Counted from the first letter of the stretch, positions 1-5,592 are shown. The stretch is 10,975 bases of DNA from DAOQAU01 sp035354275 (GCA_035354275.1 DAOQAU010000054.1:1-10975); one strand, 5' to 3'. A program made the numbers and translations. The notes: generated by a model not told the origin, from the sequence alone.

Positions 1-37
1 TACTTAAACTTACAAAAGTGTTATATATTATATAAGT

Positions 38-55
38 ATTTTGTATATACAAAAT
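38..55. promoter_or_regulatory. Palindrome 1 of the GTATATAC set (possible operator)
   Basis: ATTTTGTATATACAAAAT is a perfect 18-nt palindrome. Its 8-nt core GTATATAC (43-50) recurs at 143-150 and 247-254, each time inside a longer perfect palindrome with different flanks. A 15-nt palindrome of TTATATA arms (21-35) lies just to the left. Perfect dyads sharing a core are typical binding sites for dimeric regulators. No regulator gene is visible here, so the operator role is inference. Confidence 0.5.
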
Positions 56-93
56 TGCTCAAAAAATGTTTAATATTTTAATAAAAAACTCTG

Positions 94-115
94 AATCCTT
101 TATGGATAAAGGGTT
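94..115. other. Short hairpin in the leader region
   Basis: Arms 94-103 and 106-115 (core CCTTTAT/ATAAAGG) form an almost perfect stem with a two-base centre. On the plus strand no T-run follows. On the minus strand a T-rich stretch (81-88 complement) begins about five bases beyond the stem, so it could be a weak terminator for a leftward transcript. It could equally be an incidental dyad in AT-rich DNA. Confidence 0.3.
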
Positions 116-136
116 ATAGAATTGTAACAAATTATT

Positions 137-156
137 AAGAAAGTATATACTTTCTT
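137..156. promoter_or_regulatory. Palindrome 2 of the GTATATAC set (possible operator)
   Basis: AAGAAAGTATATACTTTCTT is a perfect 20-nt palindrome, the longest of the three GTATATAC-centred dyads. It begins 8 bp right of a TTGTAACA (122-129), whose inverted copy TGTTACAA lies at 182-189. A weak promoter reading (TTGTAA 122-127, 16-bp spacer, TATATA 144-149) would place the -10 inside the palindrome, where a bound repressor would block it. That reading is tentative. Confidence 0.55.
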
Positions 157-243
157 GATTTCAATCAATTTTATTAAATTATGTTACAAAAATAACTATT
201 TTAAGGTTTTTTTCTAAAGTTTTGGGGAATGAAAACGATATAC

Positions 244-257
244 AAAGTATATACTTT
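244..257. promoter_or_regulatory. Palindrome 3 of the GTATATAC set, next to the ribosome binding site
   Basis: AAAGTATATACTTT is a perfect 14-nt palindrome ending 3 nt before the GAGG ribosome binding site (261-264) of the gene at 272. Bound protein here would block transcription elongation or initiation. As RNA it would form only a weak AU hairpin. Confidence 0.5.
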
Positions 258-271
258 TACGAGGTGTGAAA

Positions 272-754
272 ATGACCGTAGGTGCTGTAAACGGTGTTTA
301 TCAATATACTTATGATTATGTTAATCAGTATTTTAACGTAAATGTTTCTAATGCAAGAATTAATGAATTGATGCAGGAATTCGGCATTCTTCCTACAGGT
401 AATCAGGAAGAAGATTTGAGGGCACTTTTTAATGCTATGTATAATTATTATTCTCAACAAGCCCCTGTACAAAATAATCCAAATACTCCTGTTCCCTGGG
501 CTCCTTTGATGCAAAAAGTCGGTTTAACTCCGACCGGTGATTTAGCTACCGATCATAGTGCTTTTATGGTCAGAATCGATCAGCTTCAAGGTATAGCTAA
601 AAATGGTTCACAAGAAGATACAACCGAAGAATTAGTAAACCAATCTTATAACGTATTCATCCCCCCCGCTAAGCAAATACAACAGTCGCCTTCCTACGAT
701 GATGTTGTCGGTACTATCAATATGGTTTTGCTCGGGCTCTATCCCGGACCTTAA
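272..754 (+). CDS. Hypothetical protein with a duplicated LMQ-x2-G-x2-PTG motif
   Basis: A 160-residue protein that I cannot assign to a family. ATG 272 is chosen over the in-frame GTG at 266, because GAGG (261-264) is 7 nt from the ATG and only 1 nt from the GTG. There is no signal peptide or membrane segment, and the protein is acidic and rich in Asn, Gln and Tyr. Two related units are visible at residues 33-54 and 79-100, exactly 46 residues apart; both read L-M-Q-x-x-G-x-x-P-T-G, then D four residues after the final G, and A three residues after that D. Between them is a Pro/Asn-rich linker (64-78). This looks like an old duplication of a short helical unit. The gene is monocistronic: a long AT-rich leader with palindromes precedes it and a strong terminator follows. 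A run of seven C (661-667) encodes Ile-Pro-Pro, unusual in so AT-rich a gene. Coding is well supported; function is unknown. Confidence 0.8.
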   Translation: MTVGAVNGVYQYTYDYVNQYFNVNVSNARINELMQEFGILPTGNQEEDLRALFNAMYNYYSQQAPVQNNPNTPVPWAPLMQKVGLTPTGDLATDHSAFMVRIDQLQGIAKNGSQEDTTEELVNQSYNVFIPPAKQIQQSPSYDDVVGTINMVLLGLYPGP

Positions 755-787
755 TTTTTCTCTAACACCTTTATCTTTAACATCTCA

Positions 788-828
788 GGGCGAAAAAAGC
801 AAAGCTTTTTTCGCCCTATTTTTTATTT
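788..828 (+). terminator. Rho-independent terminator after the PTG-repeat protein
   Basis: A perfect 13-bp stem (GGGCGAAAAAAGC 788-800 with 804-816) and a 3-nt AAA loop are followed directly by TATTTTTTATTT. It begins 33 nt after the stop codon at 754 and separates this gene from the ligase gene at 857. Confidence 0.93.
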
Positions 829-844
829 GGAAGTTTATTTGTTA

Positions 845-850
845 TAAAAT
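845..850 (+). promoter_or_regulatory. Predicted -10 box of a leaderless transcript for the lipoate ligase gene
   Basis: TAAAAT (845-850, within TTATAAAAT) ends 6 nt before ATG 857. Transcription would therefore start at or within a base or two of the ATG, and no Shine-Dalgarno sequence lies in between. The preceding terminator (788-828) rules out read-through as the main source of transcription. No good -35 box is seen: the best T-rich stretch is about 821-826. Confidence 0.45.
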
Positions 851-856
851 TAAAAT

Positions 857-1534
857 ATGCAATTTATTGATTTTGAAGTAAAAACGGGCAAAGAAAATAT
901 GCAAACGGATTCGGATTTGCTTGATTTTGCTGTAAATAATAAGTTAAAAGAACCTATTTTTAGGCTTTATGGTTGGTCGCCCGCTTGTGTTTCTATTGGG
1001 AGAAATCAAAGCGATGAGTTTTTGGATAAAACTTTTTTGAAATCAAAAAATATTGATATAGTTAAAAGGCTCACCGGCGGCAGGGCACTGCTTCATGACA
1101 AAGAATTAACATACTCTTTTATCTGCCCTACAAGTTTTCTTAAAAATGGACAAAGTGTTGTCAATTCCTATAAAGAAATATCACAAATATTAATAGATGC
1201 CTTTGAGGAATTAGGCATTGATTTGGCTTTTGCATCCAAAAAGCCTCAGGCAAAATTTGATTATTGCATGTCGATTTCAACCGGTGCGGATTTATGTTTT
1301 GAAGGCAAAAAATTAATCGGCTCGGCTCAATTTAGAAAAGACGGTTATATTCTTCAGCATGGCTCAATTCTTTTTGATTATGACAAAAAACTTCTTAAAA
1401 AAATTTTTTCTGAAAATATTGACGAAAATGCAATTACATCATTAAAACAAATTGCCCCCGACTTAGATTTTGAAACATTAAAGACCTGCTTGAAAGAAAG
1501 TGCGCAGTGTTTTGGAAAATCCATGATACAATAG
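857..1534 (+). CDS. Lipoate/octanoate-protein ligase family protein (LplA/LipM-like)
   Basis: A 225-residue member of the biotin/lipoate ligase fold family (BPL_LplA_LipB), which attaches lipoyl or octanoyl groups to a lysine of 2-oxoacid dehydrogenase or GcvH proteins. Hallmarks: R-L-T-G-G-R-A-x2-H-D-x-E-L-T-Y-S at residues 71-87, the nucleotide/acyl-binding region, and G-K-K-L-I-G-S-A-Q (150-158) with the conserved acyl-binding Lys152, followed by LQHGSIL. Cys137 lies 15 residues before Lys152, the region where LipM-type octanoyltransferases carry their nucleophilic cysteine. The roughly 100-residue C-terminal accessory domain of classical LplA is absent, so the protein may be an octanoyltransferase (LipM-like) rather than an ATP-dependent lipoate ligase; the sequence alone does not decide. 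ATG 857 has no Shine-Dalgarno and lies just after a -10-like box. Family assignment is firm, reaction less so. Confidence 0.88.
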   Translation: MQFIDFEVKTGKENMQTDSDLLDFAVNNKLKEPIFRLYGWSPACVSIGRNQSDEFLDKTFLKSKNIDIVKRLTGGRALLHDKELTYSFICPTSFLKNGQSVVNSYKEISQILIDAFEELGIDLAFASKKPQAKFDYCMSISTGADLCFEGKKLIGSAQFRKDGYILQHGSILFDYDKKLLKKIFSENIDENAITSLKQIAPDLDFETLKTCLKESAQCFGKSMIQ

Positions 1535-1537
1535 GAT

Positions 1538-1715
1538 AAGACTAATGCACAAGTCCATTTTTTACAAAAATGACCTTGTACAAAGTCTTAAAGACGGCTA
1601 GTGTCGAATGGCTAAACGGCACTCCTCGTGCCGATTTAGCCATTCTCACTTTTGTAAGGTCAACCACTGCAAAAGTGAGAAAAAACAAATTTTCTACACT
1701 TGTGCAGTGGTCTCA
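1538..1715. repeat. Imperfect palindromic element (MITE-like or structured RNA)
   Basis: A non-coding segment of about 178 bp, richer in GC and structure than other intergenic DNA here. Terminal inverted repeats 1539-1554 (AGACTAATGCACAAGT) and 1698-1713 match at 14 of 16 positions. A second inverted pair lies inside (TGACCTT 1571-1577 with AAGGTCA 1656-1662, extended by ACAAAG/CTTTTGT). At the centre is a hairpin of 17 pairs with one bulged base (1606-1622 with 1628-1645, loop TCCTC). The right arm contains two competing pairings: TCTCACTTTTG 1644-1654 with 1670-1680, or ACCACTGCAAAAGTG 1663-1677 with 1697-1711 (one mismatch). GGAT occurs directly on each side (1534-1537 and 1716-1719), which could be a 4-bp target duplication. 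It fits a non-autonomous mobile element, or a structured RNA between the ligase and prenyl synthase genes. No second copy is in the window. Confidence 0.6.
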
Positions 1716-1730
1716 GGATTGGAGCCGAAA

Positions 1731-2654
1731 ATGAATTTTAAACAAAGATACGAAAAGATAAAAGAAACAACGGGCAAAGATTTTGAGGTTTTAGAATCGG
1801 ATATCTCAAATTTGTTTCAGGAAAAAAGTCCTCTAAATAAACATTTATTGAAATTTTTAACTTCACCTTCAAAGAGAATCCGCCCCCTTTTGGGTTTTCT
1901 TTTCCTGAGGAGCATTTCAAATAAAATTAATAAAGAACAATATAAAATTTTGCTTGCTGTCGAACTTGTCCACAACGCAACCTTAATCCACGATGATATT
2001 ATGGACAACGCGTCTGTCAGAAGAAAACAAAAAACCCTTAACACTAAGTTTGACAATGATTTGGCCGTTGTTGCAGGTGATTACCTGCTTTCAATGTCAC
2101 TTGAAAAAGTTATTGAAACAAATTCCTCCCAAGTTCTTAAACTTTTTACTTCGGCAATTAAACAAACCTGCCTTGGTGAAATCAGACAGTATTTTACAAA
2201 AAATAAAATAACATCCATTGAAGAATATATCGAAAAATCAAGGCAAAAAACAGCACTCCTTTTTGAAATGGGTGTTTTAGGCGGATTTTTGCTCAGCGAA
2301 AAATCTCAGGATAAAAAATTAAAACAAACAGCAAGCGATTTTGCACAAAACTTCGGAATAGCCTTTCAAATACGAGATGACTTAATGAATGTTTTAAATA
2401 TGGAAAATAATGCCGAAAATGATTTTCAATCCGGTGTATTCACCGCCCCGCTCATTTTTGCACAAAAAGAAAATAAAAACATACTTAAAAAAAATGTTTT
2501 TAAAGAAATTCAAAAAACCGATGCTATTGAAAAAACAAAAACTTTGATGAACAATTATTTTGAAAAGGCGATTTTTTCCATGGAAAAAATCGCCCCAAAT
2601 AAATATAAAACCGCAATAAAAGAGTTAATAGAGATTTTAAAAGAGAGCATATAA
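1731..2654 (+). CDS. Polyprenyl (long-chain trans-prenyl) diphosphate synthase
   Basis: A 307-residue trans-isoprenyl diphosphate synthase, which adds isopentenyl diphosphate units to an allylic diphosphate to make the side chain of quinones or similar lipids. K-R-I-R-P (48-52) matches the conserved IPP-binding motif. The first Asp-rich motif is D88-D-I-M-D92 within H-N-A-T-L-I-H-D-D; the second is D216-D-L-M-N220, where the usual last Asp is Asn. A small residue, Ala83, sits five positions before D88, the place where bulky aromatics stop elongation in short-chain enzymes, so a long product (C40-like) is inferred. ATG 1731 is chosen because GGAG (1721-1724) lies 6 nt upstream. The frame stays open to an ATG at 1608, but that extension runs through the palindromic element and matches nothing in the family. 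lepB follows 1 nt after the stop. Confidence 0.9.
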   Translation: MNFKQRYEKIKETTGKDFEVLESDISNLFQEKSPLNKHLLKFLTSPSKRIRPLLGFLFLRSISNKINKEQYKILLAVELVHNATLIHDDIMDNASVRRKQKTLNTKFDNDLAVVAGDYLLSMSLEKVIETNSSQVLKLFTSAIKQTCLGEIRQYFTKNKITSIEEYIEKSRQKTALLFEMGVLGGFLLSEKSQDKKLKQTASDFAQNFGIAFQIRDDLMNVLNMENNAENDFQSGVFTAPLIFAQKENKNILKKNVFKEIQKTDAIEKTKTLMNNYFEKAIFSMEKIAPNKYKTAIKELIEILKESI

Positions 2655-2655
2655 A

Positions 2656-3276
2656 ATGGATTTAGAAGAAATAAAGTCAAAAATTAAGCCCGTATTAAAA
2701 GAAGCTGTCGAAACAGCAGTTTTTGTAATAGTTATGGTAATAATTATAAGGTTTTTTCTCGGAGAAATCCGCTGGATACCTTCCGGTTCAATGAAGCCTA
2801 CCTTGCTTGAGGGCGACAGGATTTTTGTTGAGAGAGTTTCAAGATTTTTTACAACTCCAAAACGCGGCGATATAATGGTTTTTTACCCTCCTACAGAAAA
2901 ACTTAATATGAGCGGGATTGCAATTTTTGAAAGGTTAACCGGATTTTTCTGCAAAGATATTGCTTATATAAAAAGAGTTATAGGGCTTCCGGGAGATAAA
3001 ATTTTAATAAAAGAAGATTCTGACGGCAAATACAACGTTTTTGTAAACGGAAAAATGCTTGAAGAAAAATATGTTATGGATGAATACGATTATATCCCTT
3101 GCACTCAGGCAATGTATTGCGGACCTTTTACCGTGCCCAAGGGAAATTACTTTATGCTCGGTGACAACCGCGGAAATTCTCAGGACAGCCGTTTTTGGGG
3201 ATTTTTACCCAAAGAAAGATTTGTCGGCAGGGCGATATTTTTGTTCTGGCCGCTGACCAGAATTAACAAGTTTTAG
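2656..3276 (+). CDS. lepB: Signal peptidase I
   Basis: A 206-residue type I signal peptidase, the membrane-bound Ser/Lys protease that removes signal peptides from exported proteins on the outer face of the membrane. One N-terminal membrane segment (about residues 17-35) is followed by box B I-P-S-G-S-M-K-P-T-L with catalytic Ser45, then Y-I-K-R-V-I-G-L-P-G-D with the general base Lys106, and box E G-D-N-R-G-N-S-x-D-S-R (169-179). Length is normal for the short single-anchor bacterial form. Two cysteines (149 and 155) lie in the loop before box E and might form a disulfide. The ATG is 1 nt after the stop of the prenyl synthase gene, with a weak GAGAG upstream, so the two genes are co-transcribed and perhaps translationally coupled. 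No clear terminator follows; 3277-3331 holds only AT-rich DNA. Confidence 0.96.
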   Translation: MDLEEIKSKIKPVLKEAVETAVFVIVMVIIIRFFLGEIRWIPSGSMKPTLLEGDRIFVERVSRFFTTPKRGDIMVFYPPTEKLNMSGIAIFERLTGFFCKDIAYIKRVIGLPGDKILIKEDSDGKYNVFVNGKMLEEKYVMDEYDYIPCTQAMYCGPFTVPKGNYFMLGDNRGNSQDSRFWGFLPKERFVGRAIFLFWPLTRINKF

Positions 3277-3331
3277 TAATTTTTGCTTGCGTTTAAGGCT
3301 TGTTTATGTGAAAATAACTTTACAAAAAGTC

Positions 3332-3406
3332 TGTCATCCCGAACTTGTTTCGGGATCTATCCCACTAGCAAAGCTGGTTAGATGCTGAAATAAATTCAGC
3401 ATGACA
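3332..3406. repeat. Cloverleaf-like dispersed palindromic repeat (75 bp)
   Basis: The ends TGTCAT/ATGACA are inverted repeats. Inside are hairpin CCCGAA/TTCGGG (3338-3354), a middle stem ATCTA/TAGAT plus ACTAGC/GCTGGT with an AAA loop (3355-3383), and hairpin GCTGAA/TTCAGC (3384-3400). The two 28-nt arms (3332-3359 and 3379-3406) are inverted copies of each other with 22 of 28 matches. Four of the six differences form two base-paired, compensatory pairs in the hairpin stem; the other two fall in the loop. This closely resembles REP/MITE-like palindromes that start GTCATCCCGAACTTG and are scattered through many bacterial genomes; that recognition is from memory. It ends 15 bp before the tRNA gene. 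Confidence 0.8.
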
Positions 3407-3421
3407 AAATATACAAACTAT

Positions 3422-3495
3422 GGCAAGGTAGCTCAGCTGGTGAGAGCGCACGGCTCATACCCGTGAGGTCGACGGTTCGATCCCGTCCCTTGCTA
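3422..3495 (+). tRNA. tRNA-Met (anticodon CAT), elongator type
   Basis: A full cloverleaf is visible. The acceptor stem is GGCAAGG with CCTTGCT (one G-U pair at 1:72), the D arm GCTC/GAGC, the anticodon stem CACGG/CCGTG with loop CTCATAC (anticodon CAT, 3456-3458), a 5-nt variable loop, and the T arm GACGG/CCGTC with loop TTCGATC. The discriminator base is A3495 and CCA is not encoded. The anticodon stem lacks the three G-C pairs of initiator tRNA, and the sequence is close to Firmicutes elongator tRNA-Met as I remember it. A CAT-decoding isoleucine tRNA (lysidine-modified) is the alternative. TATACA at 3410-3415 ends 6 nt before the first base and could be its -10 box. Confidence 0.95.
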
Positions 3496-3508
3496 TTTCT
3501 CTGTGTTA

Positions 3509-3540
3509 TGACGACCTCGCGGGTGTTTTTGTCAATTCTT
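3509..3540 (+). other. tRNA-complementary segment and weak terminator-like sequence
   Basis: CGACCTCGCGGGT (3512-3524) is complementary to tRNA bases 3459-3471 (anticodon-stem 3' strand, variable loop and first T-stem base). Pairing is 13 contiguous bases with a single G-U. It is followed by GTTTTTG, and TGAC (3509-3512)/GTCA (3531-3534) flank it. Locally the segment makes only a weak ACC/GGT hairpin, so termination may depend on pairing back to the tRNA precursor. The function is inference. Confidence 0.4.
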
Positions 3541-3547
3541 TTTATTA

Positions 3548-3577
3548 TTGTCAAAATCATAATTTTTGGTGTAAAAT
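3548..3577 (+). promoter_or_regulatory. Predicted promoter of the acyl-CoA/acyl-ACP synthetase gene
   Basis: TTGTCA (3548-3553), an 18-bp spacer and TAAAAT (3572-3577) have the same layout as the promoter before folK. The start point would lie near 3584, giving a leader of about 20 nt. No strong Shine-Dalgarno is present before ATG 3604, only TTGGA about 10 nt upstream. Confidence 0.55.
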
Positions 3578-3603
3578 TGTGTAATTAGAATATTGGAATA
3601 ATT

Positions 3604-5556
3604 ATGGCAATTAAAGTTATCAAAAAAACCGTAAATACCGATTTGCAAAGTGAGTTGAAAGAAATTTACGAATTCATCGGCAATCAAAAAAACATTGCCG
3701 ATTATATGCAAAAATCCCTTGAAAAATACAAGGGGCTTAATGCCATAATTGATGATCATAACAATATTAAAATGACTTATGATGAAGTCCTTGCACATAT
3801 AACTTCTTTTGCCTCCTCGCTCCAAAAACTCGGTATAAGTCCTAAAGATTTTGTATCAATCTTTTCCGAAAATAACGGACTTCATTTCATCTGTAACCAA
3901 GGAATTATTAAAACAGGCGCCTGTTCGGTTTTAAGAGGTTCTTGCGCCCCGATAAAAGAACTCGAATACATCTTAAACCACAGTGAAAGCAAAGCACTTA
4001 TTCTAAGTGATTATAAAATCCTTAATTCTCTTAAAAACATCATAAATTCAAATAAAAATCTTAAATTTATCGTTATAATTTTTCCTAAAAACGAAAAACC
4101 TTCCGATTTAAATATTCCTGTCTACACTTTTGATGAATTTATTGAAATTGGCAAAAATAATAATTTCATAAAACCTGAAATCAATCCCGATGATAACCTT
4201 ACAATGCTTTACACTTCGGGCACTACAGGAAATCCTAAAGGAGTTTTGCTTTCGCACAAAAACATGCTTTCTCAAATTCTTCCCATTGAATACGGATTAA
4301 AAATCACAGTCGGAGAACGGTCCTTACAGATTTTGCCCGTCTGGCATGCTTATGAAATGACAACACAGATTATCTTTTTTGCAAACGGATTTCATCTTCA
4401 TTTCACGACAATACCTTATTTAAAAGATGATCTGCTTAAATACGATATTGATATTTTTATGTCCGTACCTCGTATTTGGGAAGCCATAAGGCTTGGAATT
4501 TATCAAAAATTAAAGCAAAAATCAAAAGCAGGCTATTTTATTTTTGATTTTGCGGTTAAAAACAGTATTAGATATAAAATTCATAAAATGTATTGTGAGG
4601 AGCGCACCCCGAATAAAATTACAAATTATAATTTTATAATGAGGTTTTATCATTTTATAGCCCGTTCATTCAGGAAGCCCCTCCACATTTTTTGCACCAA
4701 CACTCTTTATAAAAAAATTAAATCTTTAACAGGTTTAAATTTCAGGGCGTCTTTTTCGGGCGGCGGAGCATTATCGCTTCAGGATGAACTTTTCTACGAT
4801 GCAATCGGCGTAAACATAAGAATAGGATACGGACTTACAGAAACATCCCCTGATTTAACTCTTCGCCACGCAGACGACAAGAATTACCTTTGCTCTGCGG
4901 GAAAACCCATAAGGGGAACTGAGATTAAAATTGTTGATCCTGAAACTTTTATGGAACTGGGCATTTTTCAAAAAGGGCTTGTGCTGGTAAGAGGGCCGCA
5001 GATTATGAAGGGCTATTATAAAGATGAACAGGCAACACGAAAAGTAATTGATAAAGAAGGCTGGTTTAATACCGGTGACTTGGGTTGGCTTACTGTTGAC
5101 AATCACCTTGTTCTTGTAGGAAGAGCCAAAGAAACAATAGTTTTATCAAGCGGAGAAAATATTGAGCCTTTGCCTATCGAAGAAGCCTGCTTGCAAAGCA
5201 GTTATATTGAACAAATTGTTTTGGTGGGTCAAGATAAAAATTCGGTCGGCGCACTTGTTGTTCCTACAAAAGAGGCCTTGGAAAAGTGTGGTATTGCTGT
5301 TAATGACCTTCATAAAGGGGTTAATTTATCTATTAAAAATCCCGACTTAAAAGAACTTATTAAAAAAGAGATTAATAATTATATAAAGCTAAAACCGAAT
5401 TTAGCCAGCTTTGAAAAGATTAAAAATTTTGAAATATTAAAAGAAGCTTTCAATCAGGAAAACGGACTTTTAAGCCAAACCGGAAAAACCAAGCGTAACA
5501 TGATTTTCGATAAATATAATGATATTATTTCTAAAATGTTTACTGAGAAAAAATAA
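3604..5556 (+). CDS. Long-chain fatty acid activating enzyme (acyl-CoA or acyl-ACP synthetase)
   Basis: A 650-residue AMP-forming enzyme that activates a fatty acid with ATP to acyl-AMP and transfers it to CoA or acyl carrier protein. The ATP-binding P-loop T-S-G-T-T-G-N-P-K-G-V is at residues 204-214. The adenylate motif G-Y-G-L-T-E-T-S-P is at 408-416, G-W-F-N-T-G-D-L at 486-493, then G-R-A-K-E-T-I near 507. The C-terminal lysine region Q-T-G-K-T-K-R is at 625-631. The segment I-L-P-V-W-H-A-Y-E after the P-loop recalls cyanobacterial and plastid members, which include acyl-ACP synthetases that recycle free fatty acids; CoA versus ACP cannot be decided here. Length is usual for the family, and no membrane anchor is seen. 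ATG 3604 follows a good promoter but only a weak ribosome site. The gene stands alone and converges on the acetyltransferase gene with a 36-bp AT-rich gap lacking a clear terminator. Confidence 0.93.
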   Translation: MAIKVIKKTVNTDLQSELKEIYEFIGNQKNIADYMQKSLEKYKGLNAIIDDHNNIKMTYDEVLAHITSFASSLQKLGISPKDFVSIFSENNGLHFICNQGIIKTGACSVLRGSCAPIKELEYILNHSESKALILSDYKILNSLKNIINSNKNLKFIVIIFPKNEKPSDLNIPVYTFDEFIEIGKNNNFIKPEINPDDNLTMLYTSGTTGNPKGVLLSHKNMLSQILPIEYGLKITVGERSLQILPVWHAYEMTTQIIFFANGFHLHFTTIPYLKDDLLKYDIDIFMSVPRIWEAIRLGIYQKLKQKSKAGYFIFDFAVKNSIRYKIHKMYCEERTPNKITNYNFIMRFYHFIARSFRKPLHIFCTNTLYKKIKSLTGLNFRASFSGGGALSLQDELFYDAIGVNIRIGYGLTETSPDLTLRHADDKNYLCSAGKPIRGTEIKIVDPETFMELGIFQKGLVLVRGPQIMKGYYKDEQATRKVIDKEGWFNTGDLGWLTVDNHLVLVGRAKETIVLSSGENIEPLPIEEACLQSSYIEQIVLVGQDKNSVGALVVPTKEALEKCGIAVNDLHKGVNLSIKNPDLKELIKKEINNYIKLKPNLASFEKIKNFEILKEAFNQENGLLSQTGKTKRNMIFDKYNDIISKMFTEKK

Positions 5557-5592
5557 CAAAAGATGGCTTGAGATAATTTCAAAAAAAATAAT

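Noticed and set aside
20..30. 11-nt match GTTATATATTA shared with 6346-6356
   Set aside because: Composed almost only of A and T in AT-rich DNA; chance explains it.
94..115. Rho-independent terminator on the plus strand
   Set aside because: The hairpin is not followed by a T-run on that strand.
266..271. GTG start six nucleotides upstream of the first gene's ATG
   Set aside because: Only 1 nt separates it from GAGG, too short; ATG 272 has a 7-nt spacing.
1608..1730. Longer N-terminus of the prenyl synthase from ATG 1608
   Set aside because: It runs through the palindromic element, gives a Cys/His/Ser-rich stretch foreign to the family and has no ribosome site; ATG 1731 has GGAG at 6 nt.
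3332..3406. Second tRNA gene suggested by the cloverleaf-like fold
   Set aside because: No T-loop, D-arm or anticodon-loop consensus; the arms are inverted copies of each other, typical of a palindromic repeat.
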